From assembly GCA_017084465.1 (NCBI GenBank), contig CP070896.1:1674001-1738000 (forward strand): a stretch of 64,000 nt of DNA. The letters run 5' to 3'. Within the stretch, counting starts at the first letter, position 1. Every line of letters begins with the position of its first letter. This document shows positions 31,023 through 42,692 of the stretch, piece by piece. A program made the translations under genes and the position numbers. The stretch is from Lacrimispora xylanisolvens (GTDB lineage Bacteria > Bacillota > Clostridia > Lachnospirales > Lachnospiraceae). The notes beneath the pieces are model-generated. The model was not told where the DNA came from. It worked only from the letters and a program-made list of their open reading frames with translations, and did no database searches.

Positions 31023-31769
31023 CTATCCTTTTATAATTTTCACAAAGAGACACAACAAAACCACAAGTACAACAGGGCGTACAATCTTCAGCCCGTTTTT
31101 CACCACAAGACCGGAACCGATGTAATGCCCTGCAATACAGAATACACCAGCTGCCAGACCAAGTGGAATTAAAACTTTACCATTTATTAAAAATGTTGTC
31201 AGAGCCGCAATGTTGGAAGATAAATTAATCACCTTGGTGGTTCCGGAAGCACTTCTGATACCCATTCCTGCAAGGCCCGTCAGTACAAGAAGCAAAAACG
31301 TTCCCGTTCCAGGCCCGTAAAAGCCGTCATAGCAGCCAATCACAAGGGCAGCCCCCATGGTGACCAGAATCATTTTTCTCTCAGATACTTCCTTATTTTC
31401 TTCCTGCTCTCCCAAATCTTTATTCTTTAATACATAAAACGCAACAACCGGCAGTGCCACTAACATCATGGTTTTTAACACCGTCTCACTTGCAAGCAGG
31501 GACAAATGGGCTCCAATGACAGAACCTACTATTGCCAGAAGTGCTGCGCACAGAGACAGTTTTACTTTTATATAACCACTTTTTGCAAACCGTGCCGTAG
31601 AGACTACAGTCCCCATGGCAGATCCCATCTTATTGGTACCAATTGCAAGATGGGGCGGTATTCCCGCAGCAAGAAAAGCTGGCAGTGAAATAAGTCCTCC
31701 TCCGCCGGCAATGGAATCTACCAGACCAGCCAGAAATACAAGAGGACACACAATTAAGTATTGATTCAT
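31023..31769 (-). CDS. TSUP family (TauE/SafE) sulfite/anion permease
   Basis: A 248-residue protein with 7-8 membrane segments. The family repeat appears twice: LVDSIAGGGGLISLPAFLAA then GTNKMGSAMGTVVS in the first half, and GCYDGFYGPGTGTFLLL then GTTKVINLSSNIAALTTF in the second. Members move sulfite, sulfoacetate or related sulfur anions, often out of the cell. It is upstream of prmA, in a cluster with thiI and the desulfurase, which makes a sulfur-related substrate plausible but unproven. Confidence 0.88.
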   Translation of the reverse strand: MNQYLIVCPLVFLAGLVDSIAGGGGLISLPAFLAAGIPPHLAIGTNKMGSAMGTVVSTARFAKSGYIKVKLSLCAALLAIVGSVIGAHLSLLASETVLKTMMLVALPVVAFYVLKNKDLGEQEENKEVSERKMILVTMGAALVIGCYDGFYGPGTGTFLLLVLTGLAGMGIRSASGTTKVINLSSNIAALTTFLINGKVLIPLGLAAGVFCIAGHYIGSGLVVKNGLKIVRPVVLVVLLCLFVKIIKG

Positions 31770-32141
31770 CTTCTGTTTCCTTTCTTTCGTCGAATCCTAT
31801 TCGAATAAAAAACATTCACAAGGAAAACCACATGATATCATAACATACAATGAAATGGGTTGCAAGCGCAGAAAATCGGGCTTTCTCCGGCATATTTCGT
31901 AAAAAATAAATTTTTTTAAATTTTTTTCAAAAAGAATGCAATAAAATTTCCACTTGGTGCATTAACTAATTGAACGGATGAAAAAGACTTTTGTTCCGTA
32001 GCAGATATAAGGGCAAAAAAAAATATCAAGTAAACGAAATTCCTTGATGCATTACACCCCATCACACCCGCCTGAGTGTCTGTGACCGGAACAGAATCTT
32101 TTTTACAAAATTACAATCTAAAGGCAATTAGAATTTGTAAT
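31770..32141. other. Intergenic, AT-rich, no gene seen
   Basis: About 370 bases between the TSUP gene and the terminator of the cell-wall protein. The stretch 31905-31945 is almost pure A/T. It presumably holds the minus-strand promoter for the TSUP-prmA-rsmE operon, but I do not see a convincing -35/-10 pair or open reading frame. Confidence 0.5.
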
Positions 32142-32203
32142 GAAAAACAGGAGAAATTTGGAACGGCTGGTTATTCAGTCATCTCAAATGTCTCCTGTTT
32201 TTC
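32142..32203 (-). terminator. Terminator of the cell-wall-binding protein gene
   Basis: GAAAAACAGGAGA (32142-32154) pairs with TCTCCTGTTTTTC (32191-32203), with AATTTG/CAAAT extending the stem. Read on the minus strand it ends TTTTTC, just after the stop at 32222. Confidence 0.85.
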
Positions 32204-32221
32204 GTTTATACAAAAAAGTCC

Positions 32222-32782
32222 TTACGGAACCCATGCCCCGTCAGCCCCTACCTTATAACCATCCGGCGTGACTGTATTCAAAAGAAGTCTGCCCTGTGTT
32301 CCGTCAGACATGGTATTAAAATAATATGCCTTTTTGTCAATCAGCTGCCAGCCAGTTCTCATGGCACCAAGCATTCCATCATCAACGGGATTTAAATAAT
32401 ACTTTGCGCCATTCTGATCCGAATACCAGCCTGTGACCATGTGTCCCCCCTGATCAAAGCGGTACCATCTGCCGTTTATAAATTTCCAGCAATTAGAAGG
32501 CCATGTGCCGTCACTGTACTGAAACCACCAGCCTGCAGGACTATAATACCACCCTCTTCCAGTACTGCGGTTTCCCGGACCATCATCGTCTTCATCCTCA
32601 TCATCCCAGAAGTCAAAGTAATCACCTTCGTTACCTGGTCCGCCGATTTTGGTGCCGGAACCATTCCAGCCTGGAAAATCTCTGGCAGTCTGGCCATTAT
32701 CCGCCCATGCATTCATGGACAGCAGGATTATCATTCCTGACAATACTGCTGCCCATATTAATTTTTTTCTTACCCCTTTCAT
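32222..32782 (-). CDS. Secreted protein with cell-wall-binding (choline-binding-type) repeats
   Basis: 186 residues from the ATG at 32782 (GGGAG five bases upstream). There is a signal peptide (GVRKKLIWAAVLSGMIILLS), an acidic linker (FDFWDDEDEDDDGPGN, residues ~56-72), then aromatic repeats: GWYYSPAGWWFQYSDGTW, CWKFINGRWYRFDQGGHM, GWYSDQNGAKYYLNP, GWQLIDKKAYYFN. Such repeats bind the wall teichoic/lipoteichoic polymers. No catalytic domain is present, so it may be a surface anchor or regulator. It follows dnaJ on the same strand. Confidence 0.8.
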   Translation of the reverse strand: MKGVRKKLIWAAVLSGMIILLSMNAWADNGQTARDFPGWNGSGTKIGGPGNEGDYFDFWDDEDEDDDGPGNRSTGRGWYYSPAGWWFQYSDGTWPSNCWKFINGRWYRFDQGGHMVTGWYSDQNGAKYYLNPVDDGMLGAMRTGWQLIDKKAYYFNTMSDGTQGRLLLNTVTPDGYKVGADGAWVP

Positions 32783-32820
32783 ACCTTCTCCCTTCTCCGT
32801 AACATGTACTTTCAAAGGCT

Positions 32821-33952
32821 TTATTTAAAAAGTCCCTTCTTTTTATGTTTATCATTGTCCGGGTTCCCGTTCATGGCTTCATCAAAATTCTTTAAAGCTT
32901 CTTTTTGCGCCTCAGTAAGACGCTCAGGTACGGAAACCACCAATGTAACATAGTGATCGCCTCTGACAGCACGATTACGTAAAGTAGGAACGCCTTTTCC
33001 TTTTAAGCGAACCTTGGTATCTGTCTGTGTTCCTGATTTCACTTCGTATTCTACATCGCCGTCTACGGTTTTTATCAGTATGGTGCCGCCAAGTGCTGCT
33101 TTTGCAAAGGAAATGGGCACCGTGGAGAAAATGCTGGTATCCTGGCGTTTAAAAATGGGGTGATTGGAAACCACTGCTTCAACCAGAAGGTCTCCCCTCT
33201 CTCCGCCATTGGTGCCAGGCTCTCCGGCTCCAGCCAGTCTTACGGACTGTCCGTTGTCAATTCCGGCAGGAATGGTGACTTTGATCTTCTTTCTCTTTGT
33301 GATATATCCTGTACCATAGCAGTCCGGACATTTTTCCTTAATCACTTTACCGGTACCGCCGCAGTCCGGGCAGGTCTGTACGTTCTGGATCTGACCAAAG
33401 AAGGACTGCTGGGTGTACATAATCTTGCCTTTCCCGTTACACTTGGGACAGGTCACCGGTGATGTACCCGCTTTTGCACCGCTTCCATGGCAGGAAGCAC
33501 ACTCTTCCTTAAAATTGATCTCGATCTCCCGTTCGCAGCCGAAAATCGCTTCTTCAAAGCTGATGCGGATGCTGGTTCTGATATTTGCTCCCTTTAACGG
33601 ACCGTTATACTGGGCGCTTCTTCTTCCGCCCCCAAAGATATCTCCAAATATCCCCGAAAATATCTCCCATATCGGAGCCGTTAAAATCGAAACCGCCAAA
33701 GCCGCCTGCTCCGCCGCTTCCATCAAATGCAGCTGAACCAAACTGGTCATACTGGCGTCTCTTGTCCGGATCACTTAAAACGCTGTAAGCTTCAGAAGCC
33801 TGTTTGAATTTCTCTGCAGCAGCAGTATCTCCAGGGTTCGTATCCGGATGGTATTTTTTAGCCAATGCGCGATAGGCCTTCTTAAGTGCTGCATCATCTG
33901 CATCTTTGGAAACGCCAAGGATTTCATAATAATCTTTTTTACTTTCTGCCAT
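32821..33952 (-). CDS. dnaJ: Chaperone protein DnaJ, frameshifted
   Basis: The J domain with HPD ([11 protein letters not shown]), a Gly/Phe-rich linker, four CxxCxGxG zinc repeats ([32 protein letters not shown]) and the C-terminal substrate-binding domain are all present (~377 residues). DnaJ stimulates DnaK ATPase and delivers substrates. A +1 slip lies in the Gly/Phe region around CCCC 33652-33655. The start chosen is ATG 33952 rather than 33970, since family members begin at [13 protein letters not shown]. Confidence 0.95.
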
Positions 33953-34052
33953 CTTAGGTCTACCTCTCATAATTGTAAGGAATTTATTCCTGCGGAAAAA
34001 AGTGCTGTATTCCTACAACACTTTCCCCAAAGCCCTGTCAAACGACTTAATA

Positions 34053-35933
<1,881 letters not shown>

Positions 35934-35970
35934 TTATTAAAACAAAATTGTGAGAGTTTCTGATTTATAA

Positions 35971-36617
35971 TTAATTAGCTACCTGAACCATGGAGTGTCT
36001 TACCACGGTATCCCGATAGGTGTAACCTTTTGAAGTTCCTGGGAAACTATATTCTCTCCAAGAGAATCATCCTCCACATGCATAACTGCATTATGGTAAT
36101 TAGGGTCAAACGGCATTCCAACCGCTTCGATTGGCTTAACCCCTGCCTCATCCAGAGTTTTCATCAGCTGCTTATAGATCTTTTCCATACCGTCAGCAAA
36201 AGGTGATTCCTTATCCGCTTCCGGAATTGCTGCCAGACCCCGCTCAAAATTATCAACTACGGGGAGAATTCTCTCTATAATGTCTTTTGCTCCTATTTCA
36301 AACATGGCAGACTTTTCTTTTTCAGTCCGCTTTCTGAAATTATCAAATTCAGCCATGGATCTTTGAAGACGGTCTGTAAGCTCTTCAATCTTCTCATCCT
36401 TCGGATCTTTTTTCTCTTTCTTCTTACCGAAAAAGCCTTTCTTTTCCGGCTCCTCTTTCGCATCGCCTTCCGGCTCTGCTGTTTCTTCCTGTTCCTGTGA
36501 ACATTCTTCCTTACCGTCGCAAGTAACGTCTATCTCTTTTTCAGAGGAAACGGCATCTTCCTGATTTGTCATCTCTTCTGCCAGATTCTCGTCTGTTTTA
36601 ACATCTTCCATGCTCAA
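35971..36617 (-). CDS. grpE: Nucleotide exchange factor GrpE, frameshifted near the C-terminus
   Basis: About 215 residues: an acidic disordered N-terminus, a long coiled coil (KDEKIEELTDRLQRSMAEFD), and the beta domain (DEAGVKPIEAVGMPFDPNYH, NAVMHVEDDS). The observed frame stops early at PIGIPW. Adding one A in the run at 36028-36031 restores the canonical end GYTYRDTVVRHSMVQVAN with a stop at 35971. GrpE drives ADP release from DnaK. The start is TTG 36617 or ATG 36611; AAAGGG spacing favours the former. Confidence 0.93.
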
Positions 36618-36628
36618 TATTCTACCCT

Positions 36629-37678
36629 TTACCTTTCATCTTTTTTCAAAATGGTATCCAGCTGGGTCATTAAATTCCTCAGCGTATTGAGTACCTTTTC
36701 ATAATCCATTCGCTTGGGGCCAATGATACCGATGGTACCTCTTAAGCCTTCCCCAAGTTCATAGTTGGCGGTAACGATACTGCAGTCCTTCATCGTCTGT
36801 ACAGGTGCTTCATCTCCGATGTACACCTGGATTCCGGAGCTGCTTTCCGAACTGTTTACATCATCTACCAGTTCCTGGAGTAGTTCCTTCTGTTCCAGCG
36901 CACCGATTAACTGACTGGCTTTTTCTCCGTCGCTTAATTCGGGATATTTAAAAATATTGGTTGCTCCGCTGGTATAAATCTGAAGATCCTCATCATCGGC
37001 TCTGATGGCTGCTGCCACCTCCGATAAAACCCGATCCACCACTTCACTGTGGGTACCTGCCTGGGTCTTTAACCTGCTGATCACTTCTAAATTGATCTCT
37101 TCTATAGAAAGCCCGTTTAAAGCATTATTTAAAAGAATGTTAAGATTCAATATTCCTTCGTCGCTTAGTTCTGAACGAATGGGGATAATGGTGTTCTTTA
37201 TGATATTGCCTTCCACCACAATTACCACAAGCAGTTTTCCTTCATCTACCTTAGACATCTGAATAAACTTTAACTTGTTATGATGGTACTGGGGCGCACT
37301 GATCATGGCTGCATAGTTGGTATTCTGGGCAAGCAGCTTAGCCACCTGCTTTAGCATAGATTCTACCCGGTCCACACGCTTTATCATTAATTCTTTGATC
37401 TCAGTAAACTCATCTTCCTTTTCCTGAAGAATGGTATTCACATAGAAGCGGTATCCCTTATCGGAAGGAATCCTTCCAGCAGAAGTATGGGGCTGCATAA
37501 TATAACCCATCTCTTCCAGATCAGACATCTCATTCCGGATGGTGGCGGAGCTTAAATTCAAGTCCGTATATTTTGAAATAGTACGGGATCCTACCGGTTC
37601 ACCTGTTTCCAGATAAGTTTTAATAATTGCTTTTAATATAATGATCTTCCGTCCATCCAGTTGATCCTTATCATCCAA
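36629..37678 (-). CDS. hrcA: Heat-inducible transcription repressor HrcA
   Basis: A 349-residue repressor with an N-terminal winged helix (GSRTISKYTDLNLSSATIRN, EMSDLEEMGYIMQPHTSAGR, IPSDKGYRFYV) and a GAF-like domain. It binds the CIRCE element found 29 bases upstream of its start and is kept active by GroEL, so it autoregulates the hrcA-grpE-dnaK-dnaJ operon. Confidence 0.96.
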   Translation of the reverse strand: MDDKDQLDGRKIIILKAIIKTYLETGEPVGSRTISKYTDLNLSSATIRNEMSDLEEMGYIMQPHTSAGRIPSDKGYRFYVNTILQEKEDEFTEIKELMIKRVDRVESMLKQVAKLLAQNTNYAAMISAPQYHHNKLKFIQMSKVDEGKLLVVIVVEGNIIKNTIIPIRSELSDEGILNLNILLNNALNGLSIEEINLEVISRLKTQAGTHSEVVDRVLSEVAAAIRADDEDLQIYTSGATNIFKYPELSDGEKASQLIGALEQKELLQELVDDVNSSESSSGIQVYIGDEAPVQTMKDCSIVTANYELGEGLRGTIGIIGPKRMDYEKVLNTLRNLMTQLDTILKKDER

Positions 37679-37706
37679 ACTGCCACTCTCCTTTCAGAGG
37701 TATTTG

Positions 37707-37733
37707 TTAGCACTCGACGTTTAGGAGTGCTAA
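37707..37733. promoter_or_regulatory. CIRCE operator
   Basis: A perfect TTAGCACTC-N9-GAGTGCTAA inverted repeat, the HrcA binding site. It lies just downstream of the minus-strand -10 box, at the expected transcription start, so HrcA bound here would block initiation. Confidence 0.98.
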
Positions 37734-37747
37734 CATCTTCTTTTCAT

Positions 37748-37776
37748 AATATATTCTTTTTTTCTACTTTTGTCAA
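37748..37776 (-). promoter_or_regulatory. Sigma-A promoter of the hrcA-grpE-dnaK-dnaJ operon
   Basis: On the minus strand TTGACA (37771-37776) and TATATT (37748-37753) are separated by 17 bases. The start falls near or within CIRCE. Confidence 0.85.
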
Positions 37777-37874
37777 TACATTCCTGAAAATTTTTAAATG
37801 AAGTTTTTGTGACCTGCATGTACATTTTATCTCAATTTTCTATCAAATATTACAAAGCCTATGACATTTTTTTC

Positions 37875-37902
37875 TTGACATTTAACACTTTTGTAATATA
37901 AT
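37875..37902 (+). promoter_or_regulatory. Promoter of the first 3D-domain protein gene
   Basis: TTGACA (37875-37880) and TATAAT (37897-37902) with a 16-base spacer, 42 bases upstream of the ATG at 37944. Confidence 0.8.
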
Positions 37903-37943
37903 GGTAATTGATACACCATAACAACACGATTGCGAGGTAAATC

Positions 37944-38510
37944 ATGATTAGTTTTTCAAGACGATTCCGGATTACCGGATTTCTGACACTCCTTTGTATT
38001 CTGCTGTTATCCACTACTGCAATGGCTGCCCAGACGGCTGATAGCCAGAGTACAGCTAGCCAACAGTCAGGGAGTGTAGATACGGATAAGCAAATGAAAA
38101 AGAACAGTACCGAAACGGTTGCTACTGCAAGTGACGCTACGATGAGCGATGAAGTAGGACCGGGCATAGAAAAGAAAGAACTGCCAGAAGAAAAAGCACC
38201 CACAGGTCCGGTTTTTGAAAGAGGAGCATCTCTGGGAATATTCTCTGCAACAGCCTACTGCCCCAGCAGCTCAGGAAGACAGCAGAAGACTTACTCCGGA
38301 ACCATACCACAACCGCTGCACACTTTATCTGCAGATCTTACTGTACTGCCACTTGGATCAAAGGTCATGATTGATGGCGTTGTCTATACGGTGGAAGATA
38401 CCGGAAGCGGTATCAGAGGAAACAAAGTGGATATCTATTTCGGAAGCCGGGGAGAAGCTCTCGCTTTTGGAAGACAGTCAAAAGAGATATTTGCTGTAAT
38501 AGAAAGATAG
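37944..38510 (+). CDS. Secreted 3D-domain protein
   Basis: 188 residues: a signal peptide (ITGFLTLLCILLLSTTAMAA), a low-complexity Ser/Thr/Glu linker to residue ~85, and a 3D (Asp-Asp-Asp) domain: GIFSATAYCPSSSGRQQKTY, LSADLTVLPLGSKVMIDGVV, VEDTGSGIRGNKVDIYFG. The three conserved Asp are present. The domain is a double-psi beta barrel related to lytic transglycosylases (MltA, YocH/YuiC), so a cell-wall hydrolase role is likely. Confidence 0.85.
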   Translation: MISFSRRFRITGFLTLLCILLLSTTAMAAQTADSQSTASQQSGSVDTDKQMKKNSTETVATASDATMSDEVGPGIEKKELPEEKAPTGPVFERGASLGIFSATAYCPSSSGRQQKTYSGTIPQPLHTLSADLTVLPLGSKVMIDGVVYTVEDTGSGIRGNKVDIYFGSRGEALAFGRQSKEIFAVIER

Positions 38511-38531
38511 TAAATCATTGTCCATATAGGT

Positions 38532-38569
38532 TGCCGGAAAGAGGATTTCTCCCTTTCCGGCATTTTTTT
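38532..38569 (+). terminator. Terminator after the first 3D gene
   Basis: TGCCGGAAAG (38532-38541) pairs with CTTTCCGGCA (38553-38562), followed by seven T. Confidence 0.92.
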
Positions 38570-38611
38570 ATGCAGAAAATCCTGCTGCGGTGTACAGAAA
38601 TATATAAAAAC

Positions 38612-38639
38612 TTGACAAATATGGAAAAAAGTGTAAAAT
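38612..38639 (+). promoter_or_regulatory. Promoter of the second 3D-domain protein gene
   Basis: TTGACA (38612-38617) and TAAAAT (38634-38639) with a 16-base spacer, about 100 bases before the start codon. The two 3D genes thus have separate promoters. Confidence 0.7.
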
Positions 38640-38737
38640 AATTACTTGTACCTCATTTATTACAAATCTGTTACATATATTTATATTATATTAATTTGTG
38701 TGTACTTTTTGTAAAAAAGAAAGGAAGTAATTATTAC

Positions 38738-39447
38738 ATGAATAAAACAAAGAAATTACAATGGTTCCTCGGAACATTACTAATGATAGCATTTTATACA
38801 ATATCACCCGCTTATGTCCTTGCAGGGCAGACTCCGGGGATTATAGACGGTGCGGATGAAACCAGCATCCGGGGATGGGCCTGGAACAGTACAGATCCCT
38901 CTTCCCCCCAGGAGGTTAAGGTCATCATTACCAATCAGGCAACCGGAAGTGTTGTGGGAGAACTGACTGCTTCTGCCACGAAATACAGAGAGGATCTGGC
39001 TGATCAGGGCACCGGCACTGGAAATTACGGTTTTGAAGTATCCGCTCCCTGGAACAGTTATGGGGACGGCTCCTATCTTGTAGAAGCTTATGCAGGCGGT
39101 CAGAAGCTATCCGGCTCCAGGGTATATGGTGTAGGTTCCTTTGCTTCTTCAAACGGGCTTCGTTCCCTTGGAATGTTCAGGACTACAGCTTACTGCCCAT
39201 GCAGAGGCTGCTCAGGCAGATGGGGAGGAAGAACCAGTACGGGTACGGTCGCCACTGCAGGCCATACCATTTCCGTTGATCCAAGAGTAATTCCTTATGG
39301 AAGCCGTCTTATGATCGGAGGAGTAATTTATACGGCTGAAGACTGCGGCGGTGGGGTAAGAGGAAATCATATTGATATCTTTTTAATACCCATGGAGAGA
39401 CCCGGGCTTATGGCACCAGGAGTATGGAGGTTTTTCTGGTTCAGTGA
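38738..39447 (+). CDS. Secreted 3D-domain protein with N-terminal beta domain, frameshifted
   Basis: About 236 residues from the ATG at 38738 (AAGGAAG upstream): a signal peptide, a domain of ~100 residues (GIIDGADETSIRGWAWNSTD, SYLVEAYAGGQKLSGSRVYG) that looks like a beta-sandwich, and a 3D domain (FRTTAYCPCRGCSGRWGGRT, ISVDPRVIPYGSRLMIGGVI, AEDCGGGVRGNHIDIF). Four Cys may form disulfides or bind metal. Five T at 39380-39384 should be six; the true C-terminus is then NTHGETRAYGTRSMEVFLVQ with a stop at 39445-39447. A wall-lytic role is likely. Confidence 0.85.
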
Positions 39448-39463
39448 TGAAGTTTATAATAGA

Positions 39464-39513
39464 ATAAGGGGTCTGCAAAGAAAGTAATTGTTCTCTCTTT
39501 GCAGACCCCTTAT
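39464..39513. terminator. Long bidirectional hairpin between 3D gene and hemW
   Basis: An 18-bp perfect stem (39464-39481 with 39496-39513) with a 14-base loop, between convergent genes. There is no T-run on the plus side and the hemW stop abuts it, so it probably works as a shared end for both transcripts. Confidence 0.75.
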
Positions 39514-39514
39514 G

Positions 39515-40729
39515 TTACAATAAAAACTCACTCATCACGTAATTGCTGATATCGATTCCACGTTCTGTAAGCCGGTAAAATCCTTCCTTTAACTCCATCA
39601 GACCTTCCTGCTCCAGTTTATCCAGGACAGGGCCATATACATGGCGTATATTCTGGCCGAAACTGCTGACAAAACCATGAGCAGACACTCCTTCTATCAG
39701 GCGGAGACCTAAAAACATATACTCCTCCATCTTTTCTTCTATGGAGAGGTGTTCAAACTCCTGCCTTAAAAGCTTGTCAAACTCTTCTTTATCCCCAAAA
39801 CTGCCATTGATATAATCCTGAAAACTGGCTGTGTTATGATAACGGCAGCCTTCCATATAGGAAGAAGATCCAAGCCCCAGGCCTAAATATTCCACTCCTG
39901 TCCAGTAGCCAATGTTATGTCTGCATTCATATCCTTTTCTGGAATAGTTGGAAATCTCATACCGCTCATATCCCTGTTCTTTTAAGAACTCTCTGGTCAG
40001 ATAATACATCTCTCTCTCCATGTCTTCGTCAGGTAACTCAGGAAGAGACATCAGACGCCTTCGTTCCTCTCTTGTCATAGAATCATTATCCATCTCCACA
40101 TGATCTCCATAACGGTCATAGAACGGGGTTCCTTCCTCAACGATGAGGCTGTATGCCGATATGTGCTCTGGCTTTAACATGGTAACCTTTTTTAATGTAT
40201 TCTTCCAGGATTCCACTGTCTGACCGGGAATGGCCGAGATTAAGTCCACATTTACGTTATCAAATCCCGCCATGCGCACTCTCTGATAGCTTTTTAAAAA
40301 CTCATCGTAGGTGTGTATCCTGCCAAGATAGCCAAGTTCTTTATCGTCAGCTGACTGAAGTCCCATACTGATCCGGTTTACTCCGGCACGTTTGTACTGA
40401 ATGAGTGCCTCTGAGGTAACGGTTCCCGGATTGGCTTCCATGGTAATTTCCGCCTCCGAATGAATGTCAAACTGACTGTTTAAAGCGTTAAGAATGGCAG
40501 TCATCTGATTTGTTTCCAGAATAGAGGGCGTCCCTCCCCCGATAAATATACTGATGACCTGATATTCTCTGGTATATGCACTCTGGTATTTTATCTCTTC
40601 CAGCAGCTGTTCTGTATATTCCTGCTGCATCCGTTTATTTCCGGGAAATGATAAGAAATCACAGTAAGCGCATTTACGTGCACAAAACGGGATGTGCACG
40701 TAAAGTTCCATATTTTTTTTATTCATCAT
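39515..40729 (-). CDS. hemW: HemW, radical SAM heme chaperone (coproporphyrinogen oxidase-like)
   Basis: 404 residues with the radical-SAM motif [10 protein letters not shown] near residue 17-25, followed by [20 protein letters not shown] and the C-terminal helical domain ([20 protein letters not shown]). HemW binds heme and hands it to respiratory enzymes. The gene is often called hemN but lacks evidence for coproporphyrinogen decarboxylation. It overlaps the lepA stop, as in many Firmicutes where hemW lies between lepA and hrcA. Confidence 0.93.
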   Translation of the reverse strand: MMNKKNMELYVHIPFCARKCAYCDFLSFPGNKRMQQEYTEQLLEEIKYQSAYTREYQVISIFIGGGTPSILETNQMTAILNALNSQFDIHSEAEITMEANPGTVTSEALIQYKRAGVNRISMGLQSADDKELGYLGRIHTYDEFLKSYQRVRMAGFDNVNVDLISAIPGQTVESWKNTLKKVTMLKPEHISAYSLIVEEGTPFYDRYGDHVEMDNDSMTREERRRLMSLPELPDEDMEREMYYLTREFLKEQGYERYEISNYSRKGYECRHNIGYWTGVEYLGLGLGSSSYMEGCRYHNTASFQDYINGSFGDKEEFDKLLRQEFEHLSIEEKMEEYMFLGLRLIEGVSAHGFVSSFGQNIRHVYGPVLDKLEQEGLMELKEGFYRLTERGIDISNYVMSEFLL

Positions 40730-42535
40730 CTAATTTCAGTACGCTCATAAATGCCTTCTGCGGTATCTCAACGTTACCGACCTGGCGCATACGTTTTTTA
40801 CCTTCTTTCTGTTTTTCAAGAAGTTTTTTCTTACGTGAAATATCACCGCCGTAACATTTGGCAAGTACATCTTTTCTCATAGCTTTTACTGTCTCACGGG
40901 CAATGATCTTGCCGCCGATGGCTGCCTGAATTGGAATTTCAAAAAGCTGTCTGGGAATCTCATCTTTCAGCTTTTCACACATTCTTCTGCCGCGATCATA
41001 GGCGGATTCTGCATGTACAATAAAGGAAAGTGCATCCACTTCTTCTTTGTTGACTAATATATCCAGCTTTACCAGTTCAGACTTTTCATAGCCTTTCAGC
41101 TCGTAATCGAAGGAAGCATAGCCTCTGGAACGGGATTTCAGTGCATCAAAGAAATCGTAAATGATTTCATTTAACGGAAGTTCATATTTTAACAACGCTC
41201 TGGTAGCTTCCATATATTCCATTCCAAGATAAACACCACGGCGTTCCTGACAAAGATTCATAATGGCTCCTACAAATTCCGTAGTTACCATAATTTCTGC
41301 GCTGACAATGGGCTCCTCCATATATTCAATCTCAGTTGGATCAGGAAGATTGGAGGGGTTGGTCAGTTCCAGCTTCTCCCCCATTCTTTTTGAAAACATG
41401 ATACACTACGCCAGGTGCAGTCGTCACAAGATCTAAATTATATTCCCGTTCCAGACGTTCCTGGATTACCTCCAGATGAAGAAGTCCTAAGAATCCGCAG
41501 CGGAAACCAAAGCCAAGGGCAAGTGATGTCTCTGGTTCAAAGAATAAAGAAGCGTCGTTAAGCTGAAGCTTCTCAAGTGCATCACGAAGATCATTGTAAC
41601 GGGCTCCGTCGGAAGGATACAGACCACAATACACCATGGATGTTACCTTTTTGTAACCAGGAAGAGCCTGCTTACATGGTCTGTCAGCATGGGTAATGGT
41701 ATCTCCCACTGCTGTATCCTTTACGTTTTTGATACTGGCAGTTAAATATCCAACCATTCCTGCAGATAATTCTTCACAGGGTAAAAACTGGCCTGCTCCA
41801 AAATATCCGACTTCCACTACCTCTTCCACCGCACCGGTGGCCATCATTCGCACTTTATCTCCTTTTTTAACCGTTCCTTCTTTTACGCGGAAGAATACGA
41901 TAACCCCTTTGTAGGAGTCATAAAGGGAATCGAAGATCAGAGCCTGAAGGGGTGCTTCCGGATCACCTGCAGGAGCTGGTATTTTCTCAACAATTGCTTC
42001 CAGTACCGCTTCTACATTGAGACCTGTCTTGGCAGAGATTCTGGGTGCATCTTGAGCTTCAATGCCGATTACATCTTCAATCTCCTCAACGACCCGCTCC
42101 GGTTCCGCACTGGGAAGGTCAATTTTATTTAATACTGGAAATACATCCAGGTCGTGATCCAGTGCCATATAAACGTTTGCAAGTGTCTGGGCTTCAATTC
42201 CCCTGGGAGGCATCTACTACTAAAACAGCGCCGTCACAGGCTGCCAGGCTTCTTGAAACCTCATAATTAAAGTCAACATGACCCGGTGTGTCAATCATGT
42301 TAAAAACGTATTCCTGTCCGTCATTTGCCTTATAAACTGTACGAACTGCCTGGGCCTTGATGGTTATTCCACGCTCCCGTTCCAGATCCATATTATCAAG
42401 AATCTGAGCCTGCATCTCTCTGCTGGTCAGAAGTCCTGTTTTTTCAATAATTCTGTCTGCGAGAGTTGATTTTCCATGATCAATATGAGCAATAATGCAA
42501 AAATTACGTATTCTATTCTGCTGGGCAGCTGCCAT
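40719..42535 (-). CDS. lepA: Elongation factor 4 (LepA), two frameshifts
   Basis: The ~604-residue translational GTPase has the G1 motif [14 protein letters not shown], the switch-[10 protein letters not shown] and NKIDLPSA G4 motifs, domain II, and the LepA-specific C-terminal domain ([20 protein letters not shown]). It back-translocates ribosomes. The C-run at 42200-42203 (four for three) breaks QGIEAQT, and five C at 41378-41382 should be four ([14 protein letters not shown]). The gene lies between gpr-spoIIP and hemW, the usual position. Confidence 0.96.
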
Positions 42536-42657
42536 AAAATATAATCCTCTTTTCTGATGTTTCTGGTGTCTTCAAATATACCATTAAAATTAACGGTTGT
42601 CCACCGGGAAAGCGTTGAAATCACTGAATCATATACATTTCCTGTTACTATTTTCGC

Positions 42658-42686
42658 TTGCAAATACAGGAAATATGTATTAGAAT
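42658..42686 (+). promoter_or_regulatory. Promoter for a plus-strand transcript between lepA and spoIIP
   Basis: TTGCAA (42658-42663) and TAGAAT (42681-42686) with a 17-base spacer. No coding sequence follows on this strand before the terminator at 42808, so it would drive a short non-coding RNA. Confidence 0.55.
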
Positions 42687-42692
42687 AATAGT

